64,000 nucleotides of DNA from NCBI GenBank assembly GCA_028724905.1, contig JAQYTG010000012.1:1-64000 (forward strand), given 5' to 3'. The notes beneath the pieces are model-generated. The model did not search any database and was not told the origin of the DNA. It worked only from the letters and a program-made list of their open reading frames with translations. Shown here one piece after another: positions 27,961-36,923 of this stretch. Within the stretch, counting starts at the first letter, position 1, and the number at the start of each line of letters is the position of its first letter. Origin of the DNA: Actinomycetaceae bacterium. GTDB taxonomy: Bacteria; Actinomycetota; Actinomycetes; Actinomycetales; Actinomycetaceae. A program made the translations under genes and the position numbers.

Positions 27961-29511
27961 GTGAGTGAAAACTCCAATGTGATTCGCGTGCCTGGTTCAC
28001 AACGAATTTACAACCGCAACAAACTTCTGATCGTCTTGCTCGTGCCCTTGATGATGAGCTTGATGCAAGTGAGCTCTATCAATACTGCGCTGACGACGAT
28101 CCAGCATTCGCTCTCTGCCAGCGATAGCGATATCCAGTGGATGATTTCAGGATATGCACTCGCCATCGGGATCGTGCTGGTGCCCTCAGGGAGACTAGGA
28201 GATATTTTCGGACGCTCGGGAGCTTTCGTCACGGGTTTGGCCATTTTTTCTATCGCCTCGCTGCTGATCGGATTATCCAACGATCCGCTCCATCTCAACC
28301 TGCTGCGCTTAGCACAAGGATTCGGCTCAGGCGTCCTTTCCCCGCAGACCACTGGCCTCATCCAGCAGTATTTTCAAGGCCGAGATCGCGCCCGCGCGTT
28401 CGGATACTTTGGGCTCGTCGTCTCAGCATCTGTAGCTGCTGGGCCGGTACTTTCAGGAGGACTCATCCAGATCCTCGGGCCTGAAATTGGCTGGCGCGCC
28501 AGCTTTATTTTGAATTTCCCCATTGGCATTATCGGCATCCTATTGGCGTTTTTCTGGCTGCCGTTCGGCAAAGAACGGCGCACCATTGGCCCGCGCAAAG
28601 ATGCAGTCGAAGCCGAATACGAAGCTGCAGAAATCGCTAAGGGCAACCGTCCGGTACGCCGCAATCCCCAAACTAAAATAGATCTCGATCCTTGCGGAAT
28701 GGTGCTGCTCGCCGTGGCCGTGCTCGCTATTATGCTGCCGTTTATGGTCAAAGACCGTCCGTGGTTCTATACGATTGTACTGGCCGGCATGGCGCTCATG
28801 GCCGTGTGGATACTCTGGGAAAAGCGGTACAAGGAGCGCGGGGGGTTCCCAATGGTCGATCTGGATCTCTTTAAGATCACCACGTTCCGTTATGGCACTG
28901 CCATCGTGTCTATCTTCTTCCTCGGGATGACGTCAATCTGGGCTATCTTCTTAATTTTCCTGCAGAACGCTATGGGAGCCACGCCTTTTGAGCTGGGGCT
29001 TTTCTCAGTTCCAAACTCTATACTCTCGGCCGTAGCCTCACTGTGGGCAGGAAAGTACGCCGTGGAACGCGGCCGCTCTATCCAATTTTGGAGCGTCCTG
29101 ATGTACCTCGTCGGGCTGCTGGGCATCATCGGTATGACGTTCCTGGCAGAGCAGGGAATGAACTACTGGTGGTATGTGATTCCTACGCTGCTCATGGGTA
29201 TAGGCAGTGGAGCTATGGGAGCGGCCAACCAGACTCAAGCTATGCTCGATGTGCCTGCCTCATCGGGAGGAACGGCTGGCGGAGTCTTGCAAACTGGCCA
29301 ACGTATGTCCACAGCAATTGGCATAGCGCTGGTGACGGCGGTGTTCTTCGCTGCCCGCGGGCCACTGCAACCAGACGGCACAGGTGGCCAGTGGCACTTT
29401 GGGTTGATCATCGCTTTTATGGTGATTTCCGCTATTCTTTTCGTCGATATGCTGATCTGTTTGGTTTTCTGGCGCAAAGGGATCGCCGAAAGCCAGACGA
29501 GCAAAAGCTAG
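27961..29511 (+). CDS. MFS multidrug/drug-proton antiporter, 14-helix DHA2 family
   Basis: An integral membrane efflux protein of the EmrB/QacA type. The 516 residues show about 14 hydrophobic segments. The conserved motif A appears as GRLGDIFGRSGAF between helices 2 and 3, motif C-like glycines as ASVAAGPVLSGGLIQ, and the central charged loop as about residues 200-240. Substrate cannot be read. The GTG start follows AGGAAGGAC. It is divergent from pyrH with about 175 bp between them; no regulator gene is adjacent. Confidence 0.88.
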   Translation: MSENSNVIRVPGSQRIYNRNKLLIVLLVPLMMSLMQVSSINTALTTIQHSLSASDSDIQWMISGYALAIGIVLVPSGRLGDIFGRSGAFVTGLAIFSIASLLIGLSNDPLHLNLLRLAQGFGSGVLSPQTTGLIQQYFQGRDRARAFGYFGLVVSASVAAGPVLSGGLIQILGPEIGWRASFILNFPIGIIGILLAFFWLPFGKERRTIGPRKDAVEAEYEAAEIAKGNRPVRRNPQTKIDLDPCGMVLLAVAVLAIMLPFMVKDRPWFYTIVLAGMALMAVWILWEKRYKERGGFPMVDLDLFKITTFRYGTAIVSIFFLGMTSIWAIFLIFLQNAMGATPFELGLFSVPNSILSAVASLWAGKYAVERGRSIQFWSVLMYLVGLLGIIGMTFLAEQGMNYWWYVIPTLLMGIGSGAMGAANQTQAMLDVPASSGGTAGGVLQTGQRMSTAIGIALVTAVFFAARGPLQPDGTGGQWHFGLIIAFMVISAILFVDMLICLVFWRKGIAESQTSKS

Positions 29512-29535
29512 AAGATCCAGAAAAGCACCTCAATC

Positions 29536-30867
29536 TCAGAGCGCCAGTTTGGTTTTCACTACCTCAGCTAGGCGCTGCGCACACTCGTCGGCCTGCTCCT
29601 GAGTGGCAGCTTCTACCATCACTCGAATAAGCGGTTCGGTGCCCGAAGCTCGCAGCAACACGCGGCCTTTCTCCCCTAGCTCGGCTTCCACTTCAGCCAC
29701 CTCAGGAGCGACGAGATCTACCTGCTGTTTATCGACGCCAGCGACGTTGATAAGCGTCTGTGGCAGCTCTTTGACGAACTCCACGAGTTCTGCCAGCTTC
29801 TTCCCCTGTTTAGCTACTTCACTCGCCACCAGCACAGCGGTGAGGGTACCGTCACCCGTCGTGGCATGGTCAAGATTGATCACGTGTCCGCTCTGCTCAC
29901 CCCCGATGTTGTAGCCATGCGCCAGCATCTCTTCGAGCACGTAGCGATCTCCCACTTTGGTACTCACAGTCTTGATTCCTTGTGCCCGCATAGCCAGGTG
30001 CAAGCCCAAGTTGCTCATCACCGTGACGACGAGCGTATTGCGCTTGAGGCGCCCCTCATTCTTCATAGCCACGGCGAGCATCCCCATGATCTGGTCGCCA
30101 TTGACGAGTTTCCCCTCGTGATCCACGGCGAGGCAGCGGTCAGCATCGCCATCAAAAGCAAAACCAAAATCGGCGCCAGTGGCTACTGTGAGAGCCTGCA
30201 GCTGCTCAGGGTGAGTGGAACCAGCTTTGTCGTTGATGTTTTTGCCGTCGGGGGCAGCGTTCATCACCACCACATCGGCGCCGAGCTTCTGAAAGACCCG
30301 CGGAGCCACATCGCTGGATGCCCCGTTTGCACAGTCGAGAGCAATGCGTAGCCCTTTGAGTGAGCGCCCGCAACGAATCAGATGATCCATGTAGAGTTTG
30401 TCGCTCACCATCGCATTTTCGCCGATAAAACCAACGCCCTCGCCAGTGGGACGCTCCCAATCCTGGCCGAGAACTGCTTCAATTTCGTCTTCTGAGGAGT
30501 CTGGCAGCTTGAACCCATCCCCATTGATGAATTTGATGCCGTTGTCGTAAAACGGGTTGTGCGATGCGGAGATCACCACGCCAAGATCGTAATCCTGCTC
30601 GGACGTGAGGTAGGCCACTCCTGGCGTCGGGATTTCCCCTACATGATCAACGTCTACTCCTGCGCTGGCAAGACCAGCAGCTACAGCCTGGCCGAGCATA
30701 CTAGAACTCTGGCGAGTATCTTGCCCGACGATCGCTTTCGGCCGATGGCCGAGATTGTTTTGTGTTAGCACTCTCGCCGCTGCTTCTCCCAATTCAAGCG
30801 CGAGCGCGGCAGTTAGTTCCTTATTTGCCAATCCACGTACACCATCGGTGCCAAAAAGCCTGGGCAT
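29536..30867 (-). CDS. glmM: phosphoglucosamine mutase
   Basis: Converts glucosamine 6-phosphate to the 1-phosphate for UDP-GlcNAc and cell-wall synthesis. MPRLFGTDGVRG is at the N-terminus. The phosphoserine loop is DTRQSSSM (serine S54). The magnesium site is FDGDADR, and the sugar loop GEQSGH and phosphate loop RASGTEPLIRVM are intact. The ATG at 30867 follows AGAGAGGATC and gives 443 residues, the usual size. A frame start 30 bp upstream is less likely. It follows rpsI-rplM but is separated from them by a terminator. Confidence 0.97.
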   Translation of the reverse strand: MPRLFGTDGVRGLANKELTAALALELGEAAARVLTQNNLGHRPKAIVGQDTRQSSSMLGQAVAAGLASAGVDVDHVGEIPTPGVAYLTSEQDYDLGVVISASHNPFYDNGIKFINGDGFKLPDSSEDEIEAVLGQDWERPTGEGVGFIGENAMVSDKLYMDHLIRCGRSLKGLRIALDCANGASSDVAPRVFQKLGADVVVMNAAPDGKNINDKAGSTHPEQLQALTVATGADFGFAFDGDADRCLAVDHEGKLVNGDQIMGMLAVAMKNEGRLKRNTLVVTVMSNLGLHLAMRAQGIKTVSTKVGDRYVLEEMLAHGYNIGGEQSGHVINLDHATTGDGTLTAVLVASEVAKQGKKLAELVEFVKELPQTLINVAGVDKQQVDLVAPEVAEVEAELGEKGRVLLRASGTEPLIRVMVEAATQEQADECAQRLAEVVKTKLAL

Positions 30868-30960
30868 AAGCCGATCCTCTCTATCCGCTGTATCCATCTA
30901 CGGAATCGCCGCCATCAGTATAGCGCTCCACGGCTCATAGCCTCCGCAAGGAAACTCGAC

Positions 30961-31004
30961 AAAATAATACGGCACGCGCAGCCGTAGGCCGCACGTGCCG
31001 TATC
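30961..31004 (-). terminator. intrinsic terminator of the rplM-rpsI operon
   Basis: Read on the minus strand, ATACGGCACG pairs with CGTGCCGTAT (arms 30994-31003 and 30967-30976). An inner GC-rich stem adds pairing, and TTATTTTGT follows. It lies 80 bp after rpsI and before glmM. Confidence 0.85.
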
Positions 31005-31083
31005 TGTATAACACACTATCTGCCGCCGTGCACTGCTCGGCGCACCTGGCACACAGATCTGACGTATCTGCAGTTCGCGAAGA

Positions 31084-31587
31084 TCAGCGCTTGGAGAACT
31101 GCGAAGCCTTGCGGGCTTTCTTCAAGCCAGCCTTCTTCCGCTCCACTGCACGAGCATCGCGGGTGAGGAATCCTGCCTTTTTGAGCGCTGGGCGGTTTGC
31201 TTCACGATCAATCTCGTTGAGCGCCCGCGCGATGCCCAGCCGCAGTGCGCCAGCCTGCCCCGAGGGGCCGCCGCCGTTGATGCGAGCAATCACGTCGAAA
31301 CGACCTTCTAGATCGAGCAACACAAACGGCGAATGCACAAGCTGCTGATGAATCTTATTGGGGAAGTAATCTTCGAGCGTCCGCCCGTTGATCTTCCACT
31401 CTCCAGAGCCAGGCACCAGACGTACGCGAGCAACTGCTTCTTTGCGTCGTCCCAGGCCGTGGCCAGGAGCAGTAATGGAAGCGCCCTTGCCGGCGCTCTC
31501 TTCTTTCGGAGCTTCACTCTCCGTGGTGTACGAGCTTGGAGCTGCTTCTTCAAGCTCCAGCTCTTCTAATGTAGTGGTCTCAGCCAC
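31084..31587 (-). CDS. rpsI: 30S ribosomal protein S9 with N-terminal acidic extension
   Basis: Small-subunit protein whose C-terminal tail contacts P-site tRNA. The conserved core starts near residue 47 ([15 protein letters not shown]) and ends with the basic tail [12 protein letters not shown]. The first 45 residues are Glu/Ser/Thr-rich, an extension common in actinobacterial S9. It follows rplM by 65 bp. Confidence 0.97.
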   Translation of the reverse strand: MAETTTLEELELEEAAPSSYTTESEAPKEESAGKGASITAPGHGLGRRKEAVARVRLVPGSGEWKINGRTLEDYFPNKIHQQLVHSPFVLLDLEGRFDVIARINGGGPSGQAGALRLGIARALNEIDREANRPALKKAGFLTRDARAVERKKAGLKKARKASQFSKR

Positions 31588-31652
31588 GATTCTCCTTAAA
31601 ATTAATGCACTATGCTCCGCATTACCTCAGTGCGAAAGCGAGCGCCTGCTGG

Positions 31653-32102
31653 TCACTTCGATTGAGTAGCTTTGGTGAGCTCGTAGGGCACAGGGTTTTG
31701 CCCGGCGTGTGGATGTTCGCTGCCGCGATAGACCTTGAGCTTGGTGAGCTGAGCACGCCCGAGAGAATTCTTCGGGAGCATACCCGCCACAGCTTTCATC
31801 ACAGCCCTTTCCGGCTTTGTAGCTAGGAGTTCTGCATAAGAGGTAGCTTTCAAACCGCCCGGATATCCAGAGTGGTGATAAGCCATTTTCTGCGTGAGTT
31901 TTGCACCCGTGAGAGCCACTTTATCGGCGTTAATCACGATGACGTAATCGCCGGTATCGGCATTCGGAGCAAACTGGGGCTTATGCTTCCCACGGAGCAG
32001 GGTGGCAATATGAGTTGCCAAACGGCCAAGAACGACGTCAGTGGCATCAATGATGTACCACTTCTTCTCCACATCGCCTGGCTTCGGTGTATACGTGCGC
32101 AC
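31653..32102 (-). CDS. rplM: 50S ribosomal protein L13
   Basis: Early-assembly large-subunit protein. 149 residues with [40 protein letters not shown] and [25 protein letters not shown]. First gene of the rplM-rpsI pair. Its promoter and leader should lie in 32103-32470, the gap after truA on the same strand. Confidence 0.98.
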   Translation of the reverse strand: MRTYTPKPGDVEKKWYIIDATDVVLGRLATHIATLLRGKHKPQFAPNADTGDYVIVINADKVALTGAKLTQKMAYHHSGYPGGLKATSYAELLATKPERAVMKAVAGMLPKNSLGRAQLTKLKVYRGSEHPHAGQNPVPYELTKATQSK

Positions 32103-32472
32103 TTGCGTAGCCTTCGTTTCTTGTTCGTGAGCGGGAGATAGCAGCGTCAGCGATGGCTTATTGCCAACGTGCTAATCCAGCCCAATGGACTAAAATCTCG
32201 ATGTTTGTGCAACTCGCGAAGATGAGTGGGATTAATACTTACGCGCAGCTCACACAACGTTTACTCACTCTACTTGCCTAGTGCGGTAACGTCAAAGAAT
32301 AACCGGCACCTGTGAGCCGATTCATGGCAAGAGATCCGCAGGGTGCTGGATGGCGATAGACCAACGATATCTCGCCGTGCACAATAATCCTCCCATCTAT
32401 TGTTCTCCCTACACGCTACACGCCTTACCCGCTCCGCTCTTCGCTCTCTACGTCAGTTCTGGCTTATCGTCT
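32103..32472. other. rplM leader / intergenic region
   Basis: 370 bp between truA and rplM, both on the minus strand. It should carry the rplM-rpsI promoter. No convincing hairpin for L13 autoregulation and no gene were identified. Confidence 0.35.
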
Positions 32473-33690
32473 CTATATCCCGCGGCTCTCTGCCAGCTCA
32501 TCTGTGCCTCTATACACTCGCGCTCTAGCGGCCTGAGCTGCATAATCTCCTGGCGGCGGATAGCCGATCTCTTCGAGCGTGAGCGGGTGCGCCGGAGCCA
32601 CCGGAGCTGCCTGCAATCGACTAGGCGCACGGAGTAATTGCGCCGGCCAGCTCTCTGGACGCACCCCGCGCCCCACCTCAATGAGCGCCCCGACGAGTGA
32701 ACGCACCTGCGAGTGACAGAAAGCATCCGCACGCACGCGCACATTAATACCGCCATCACTGAGGCGCTCACAGCTCAACTGGTGCAGAGTCCGCACAGTG
32801 CTGGCGCGTGGACGCGGCTTGCAAAAGCTGAGAAAATCGTGCTCCCCGAGCAGGGCTTCTCCGCTGCGGTTCATAGCTTCTACATCCAGCTCCTGATCGA
32901 GCCAGAGCGCGTCGGGCGCCAGCGGATTCCACACCGTCACCGAATCTGCAATCTGGTAGCTATATTGGCGCCACAGAGCTGAAAAACGGGCATCGAAACT
33001 ATCCGGCACGGCTGTGGCTGCGCGCACGATGACGTCTGAATATCCGCGTGGGCTGTGTACACGGAGCATATGAGCAGCAGGTGACGCCGACGCCCCTGCT
33101 CTCGCGGAGATCGAGTCACGTGAGGGACGCGGAGATACCAGAGAATTTGACGAATTAGACGGACTCGACGAGCTTGAGGGGCTTGATGGATTTGATAAAC
33201 TTGGCAAATCTAACAGACTTGGCAGGCTTGGCGGGCTTGGCAACTCCGACAGACTTGATGGGCTTGACGGACTTGAGGAGCTTGAGACCCCTTGTAGACT
33301 CGGCGAATCCGCCGCAGAAACGCTAACCTCTGATGCACTCAGCCCACCCCCACTGCCCAGCACATCGCCACCATTGCCTGCCCCACGTTCCCAGAGCGAG
33401 TGCCGGCGCGCCAGCACGGCATTGACGGCTCGCACGAGAGCAACTCCAGGCTCACGTGAAGATCTCCCTGGTAGTGCAGTCCACGCCTGCTCACTCAGAT
33501 CGCAGTGCGCCACCTGCCCTGTGGCGTGCACGCCAGCATCAGTGCGCCCCGCTACCGTGAGAGCCACCGGCTCACGCAGCACTGCCGCGAGCGCCACCTC
33601 CAACTCTCCCTGCACCGTGCGCTGCGCCGGCTGGGCAGCCCAACCGTGAAATCCAGCACCAGCGTATGCAATATCCAGGCGAATTCTCAT
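32473..33690 (-). CDS. truA: tRNA pseudouridine(38-40) synthase with a large Ser/Pro insert
   Basis: Modifies U38-U40 in the anticodon arm of many tRNAs. The start MRIRLDIAYAGAGFHGW and the catalytic AGRTDAGVHA (D51) are intact. The second half continues with FDARFSALWRQYSY and FLSFCKPRP. At 405 residues it is well above the roughly 250-300 of actinobacterial TruA. The excess is a low-complexity stretch between H97 and D219, with its core composed of Ser, Pro, Leu and Asn. It sits in the loop joining two half-domains and remains in frame. truA usually follows rplQ in actinobacteria; here it lies upstream of rplM. Confidence 0.94.
   Translation of the reverse strand: MRIRLDIAYAGAGFHGWAAQPAQRTVQGELEVALAAVLREPVALTVAGRTDAGVHATGQVAHCDLSEQAWTALPGRSSREPGVALVRAVNAVLARRHSLWERGAGNGGDVLGSGGGLSASEVSVSAADSPSLQGVSSSSSPSSPSSLSELPSPPSLPSLLDLPSLSNPSSPSSSSSPSNSSNSLVSPRPSRDSISARAGASASPAAHMLRVHSPRGYSDVIVRAATAVPDSFDARFSALWRQYSYQIADSVTVWNPLAPDALWLDQELDVEAMNRSGEALLGEHDFLSFCKPRPRASTVRTLHQLSCERLSDGGINVRVRADAFCHSQVRSLVGALIEVGRGVRPESWPAQLLRAPSRLQAAPVAPAHPLTLEEIGYPPPGDYAAQAARARVYRGTDELAESRGI
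33143..33286. repeat. 9-bp tandem array inside truA, 16 units
   Basis: Sixteen adjacent 9-mers with the plus-strand consensus RRRCTTGRN (for example GGACTCGAC, GAGCTTGAG, GGGCTTGAT, AGACTTGGC). On the coding strand they read as three-residue units such as SPS, LPS and SNS. Unit length is constant with no frame-breaking indel. Confidence 0.93.
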
Positions 33691-33996
33691 GGGGCAATTT
33701 TAACCTCAGCATATAGGGGATTAAAGTGTGGGCAGATCTGCTTGAGGCTGATCTGCTTGAGGCAGATCAGCTTAGAGAAGTGGGAACAGGCTCTGCATAG
33801 ACATAGACACGGGGCTAGAGGTGAGAACAGGCTCTGCATAGACATAAACGCGGATGCTAGAGAACAGACTTCACGTACACGGCTTCAGAAACAGGCACTA
33901 CGCAGAAGCTCTACGGACGGCTCTGCACAGAGACTCTACACAGCAGCTCTGCATATACATGGCGGTGCAGCAGGAGATATGGGAAGAACAACGGAT
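33691..33996. repeat. truA-permease divergent intergenic region with direct repeats
   Basis: AACAGGCTCTGCATAGACATA occurs at 33785-33805 and again at 33826-33846 (41-bp period). More decayed copies (CTCTGCACAGAGACTCTACACAGCAGCTCTGCATATACAT) follow to about 33960. GATCTGCTTGAGG repeats at about 33732-33765. It should also hold both divergent promoters. Confidence 0.7.
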
Positions 33997-35499
33997 ATGC
34001 ATAAGAAGCTCCATACGGGTGGGGCAGCCCATCACGGCAAGGGACGCAGCACAGAAAGCACGGTAAGCACAGACCACGGCGAGGATATCCACAGTAAAAC
34101 CGCCAGCGAAGCAGGGCACTTTCGTCACCCTCGTTTTCTCTCTCCCCTCCATCCTTTCCAGCATTTCTTTCGTCACAGTATTCATAACGGTATTCATATA
34201 AGCACACGGGGATCTATTGGTATTGGGCTGCTTGCCCTCACAGGAATGGCCATGCTGGCTGGCCTCTACTCCCCCATGCAAGCGGGGATACTGTGGGCAC
34301 GTATGTGGCCAGTGCTTCTCTTTGCTCTGAGCATGAGCGTTGTGGCAAGCTTCGCCCGCCAAGCCGGATTTTTCCACGCGAGTGCACATTACGTGCACGT
34401 TTTGTCTCGCGGAAATTTTTTAGCGCTCTTCCTGATTTTCTGTTTCGTGACGGTCACGTGCACCGTCTTCCTCTCGCTCGACACAGCTGCCGTAATGCTC
34501 ACTCCTGCAGCGATAGCTTTGGCCAGATCCTTCGGAAAAGGCAAACGCCCGCTCATCTATGCCGTGATCTGGCTGGCCAACATGAGCTCTTTGCTCTTGC
34601 CTATCTCTAATCTCACCAATCTACTTGCCATGCAGCGCAGCTCCCTCAGCATTCAGCGTTTCACTCAGCTCACATGGCTTCCGTGGCTCGTCTGCACGCT
34701 CACCCCTATTATTGCGATTCTCATTCTTGAACGCGATGAATTTAGGAGCCGGCCACACCTTCACCCACGCCCTCATTTACGTTTCCGTCTACGCCCTCAC
34801 TCACAGCCTCACCCGCGCTTCCATTCAACCTCCCATCAAGACTTTCCCCCAGTTTCACCTCCAAGCGTAGCGCCCGAAGATATATCAGCCATGCCCGAAC
34901 TTCTCCAGCCAAGCAAGCAGTCCACTCACCCCGAGGTGTGTCATCGTGGCCTGCTTCTTCGTGCCACATTTGTGATTGCTGGGCTGTGCATCGCCCTGGC
35001 AGCAGGGGTAACGCCGTGGATGGCTGGCTGCGTGGGAGCTGGATTATTGGCTATCTCTGCGCTAGCCACCCCAGGAGTATCTGTGCCTCGAGGCCTCATT
35101 CCCCTCACAATGATGACGCTAGTCGTTGGGCTGTTCTTCGCAACGGACGTCGTGGGAACTCTTGGCACAAACTTGATTGCGAACGTCAATAGCACGAACC
35201 CCTATACGCTCGCCTTTGCAGGGTTGGGATTAGCTAATACTGCCAACAATCTGCCAGCCTATCTCATGCTTGAACCAGCATCATCTGGAGCTCCTATCTC
35301 GCTCATTGCTCTGCTGATCGGCGTCAATACCGGCCCGATTATCACTCCGTGGGCATCGCTAGCCACTCTCCTGTGGTATGAGCAACTCATAGCTGAAAGG
35401 AGCGGCATTAACTGGTGGCGTTTCGTCAGGCGGGGAGCTGTGCTAGCTCCGGTGACGGTAGCACTTGCCGTCTGGACGTTGAGCTGGATCGGGATATAG
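33997..35499 (+). CDS. ArsB/NhaD/SLC13-type ion or anion permease
   Basis: An integral membrane transporter of the ion transporter superfamily. Both re-entrant-loop signatures are visible: LLPISNLTNLLAM in the first half, and NTANNLPAYLML with GVNTGPIITPWASLATLLW in the second. The latter closely resembles arsenite and related permeases. The central cytosolic loop (about residues 248-300) is His/Arg/Pro-rich and repetitive. The substrate is unknown, since no ars regulator or arsenate reductase is nearby. The ATG at 33997 gives 500 residues. The frame is open far upstream into truA on the other strand, so the start is uncertain. Confidence 0.78.
   Translation: MHKKLHTGGAAHHGKGRSTESTVSTDHGEDIHSKTASEAGHFRHPRFLSPLHPFQHFFRHSIHNGIHISTRGSIGIGLLALTGMAMLAGLYSPMQAGILWARMWPVLLFALSMSVVASFARQAGFFHASAHYVHVLSRGNFLALFLIFCFVTVTCTVFLSLDTAAVMLTPAAIALARSFGKGKRPLIYAVIWLANMSSLLLPISNLTNLLAMQRSSLSIQRFTQLTWLPWLVCTLTPIIAILILERDEFRSRPHLHPRPHLRFRLRPHSQPHPRFHSTSHQDFPPVSPPSVAPEDISAMPELLQPSKQSTHPEVCHRGLLLRATFVIAGLCIALAAGVTPWMAGCVGAGLLAISALATPGVSVPRGLIPLTMMTLVVGLFFATDVVGTLGTNLIANVNSTNPYTLAFAGLGLANTANNLPAYLMLEPASSGAPISLIALLIGVNTGPIITPWASLATLLWYEQLIAERSGINWWRFVRRGAVLAPVTVALAVWTLSWIGI
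34741..34860 (+). repeat. degenerate CCTCACCCACG repeats in the permease loop
   Basis: A run of imperfect about 12-bp units (CCACACCTTCACC, CACGCCCTCATTT, ACGCCCTCACTC, CAGCCTCACCCG) encodes RPHLHPRPHLRFRLRPHSQP-like sequence between two transmembrane halves. Confidence 0.7.
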
Positions 35500-35759
35500 T
35501 GCCCACGAATCCGCACATCCAGGGAAAATCTCACAGCTGCACTACACAGTAACTGGTCTCATAGCCACGCTGCAGACAGTCGGTCACAGCCACACTTGCA
35601 GTCACCAGTGTGCGATATCCCTTATGTGCGGGCGCTGCGAGCGGCCCACAATCGTATGTAGACTAGTGCTTATTCGAATAGACGATGCGCCGTTTTGCGT
35701 AGCGCATATATTTTTCATAGCGCGCATACACGCGCACATACAAGGAACAAAGGGAGAGC
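35500..35759. other. intergenic region before the ATP-grasp gene
   Basis: 260 bp with no gene. The 3' end has alternating purine/pyrimidine words (GCGCATATAT, GCGCGCATACACGCGCACATAC) just before the AAAGGGAGAGC ribosome-binding site. TTATTCGAATAGACGATGCGCCGTTTTGCGTAGCG at about 35668-35703 may hold the promoter. Confidence 0.3.
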
Positions 35760-36779
35760 ATGAAGCGAAATCTAGTTGCCTACGGGATGCGGGTCGTGAA
35801 AAACGCAAGCTTCAAGAAGTTTTCCACAGTACTCGACGAGGTGCATCAGCGTTCTGGAATTTCTAAGCCGGAGCTCACCAAAGATATGATTCGGTCGTTT
35901 TTCAAATATGGAGCCGGATACTACGATTACTCCAACTTCAATTTCTTTGAACTCACCGATGCCCAGCGCGAAACGTATTTAACCCGCTTCCGCTCGAAGA
36001 AACTCATCACGAAAGTGAACGATCCAAACTATTCGGTGGTATTCGATAGCAAGTCACTCTTCAATGAGGTCTTCCGCGATTTTCTCCGCCGCGACTTCCT
36101 GAAAGTGGATAGCGCCGACGACGAAGAATTCGAGCGCTTCTTCAATGCTCACGATGAGTACTTTGCCAAAATGGACGGCTTAGAAGCTGGCGCCGGAGCG
36201 GAGCTACTCAAAAAAGAAAACTTCACCGATGCCGCGCAGTTCACCGCCTATATTCAAGGGAAGAATTTCGGCGTGGTGGAGCAAGTGCTGAAAAACCACC
36301 CCGATCTAGCTGCCGTCTACAATGGCTCGCTGAATACTCTGCGTATGATTACCCTCATTGACGATTCTGGAGAGCCACACCTGCTGTTTGCTGTGCAAAA
36401 ATTCGGAATCAATGGCCGTTTCGTCGATGTGTATGGAGCCCACGGCCCTGTAGATCTGGAAACTGGAGAGTTTCTCTACCCTGCTCGTCACGGCGTCATT
36501 AAAGATGGGATTTCCTACACTGAACACCCTGATACCGGAGTACCGCTCGTGGGTTTTCGCACGCCGATGTTCAAAGAGACGAAAGAATTTGTGTTACGCG
36601 CAGCGAAGCTGGTGCCGCAAACGCGCTATGTGGGATGGGATGTGGCCGTGACGCCAGATGGCCCTGCCATTATCGAAGGCAACAACTACGGCGCTCACGA
36701 TTACTGGCAGCTCCCTGGGCAAAATCCATCCAAAGTAGGAATCATGCCTACCATCCGCGCATACGTGCACGGGATGTAA
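35760..36779 (+). CDS. ATP-grasp enzyme related to the sugar-transfer-associated ATP-grasp family
   Basis: A cytosolic ligase-like protein of 339 residues. The C-terminal ATP-grasp core shows GWDVAVTPDGPAIIEGNNYGAHD (292-314, written here only by its key residues D294, E306, N308), where the acidic and amide residues would bind Mg-ATP. The N-terminal 150 residues are basic and helical and not recognised. Related proteins occur in polysaccharide and cell-envelope loci, but no reaction is proven. The family joins a carboxylate to an amine via an acyl phosphate. It is followed, convergently, by an amino-acid racemase and then by a MurT-like/GatD-like pair. Confidence 0.75.
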   Translation: MKRNLVAYGMRVVKNASFKKFSTVLDEVHQRSGISKPELTKDMIRSFFKYGAGYYDYSNFNFFELTDAQRETYLTRFRSKKLITKVNDPNYSVVFDSKSLFNEVFRDFLRRDFLKVDSADDEEFERFFNAHDEYFAKMDGLEAGAGAELLKKENFTDAAQFTAYIQGKNFGVVEQVLKNHPDLAAVYNGSLNTLRMITLIDDSGEPHLLFAVQKFGINGRFVDVYGAHGPVDLETGEFLYPARHGVIKDGISYTEHPDTGVPLVGFRTPMFKETKEFVLRAAKLVPQTRYVGWDVAVTPDGPAIIEGNNYGAHDYWQLPGQNPSKVGIMPTIRAYVHGM

Positions 36780-36833
36780 CAGGATCTGATACATACACTG
36801 GGTACGATACGTATATGGGATGAAGCAGCCAGC

Positions 36834-36873
36834 GTAGCTGCGGTGCATACTGCAGTGCGCGCACTGCAGCTAC
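36834..36873. terminator. bidirectional hairpin between convergent genes
   Basis: Thirteen-base arms (36834-36846 and 36861-36873, one G-U) enclose the 20-bp perfect palindrome CTGCAGTGCGCGCACTGCAG (36850-36869), so alternative stems are possible. It sits between the ATP-grasp stop and the racemase stop. Confidence 0.65.
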
Positions 36874-36923
36874 GTCTCACATCGGGACTCAGATAGCGCT
36901 TCTGGGATCAGTAGGCTCAGCTA

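Noticed and set aside
33505..33996. N-terminal extension of the permease frame into truA
   Set aside because: It lies antisense to conserved truA sequence and intergenic repeats, and translates to low-complexity sequence without transporter similarity.
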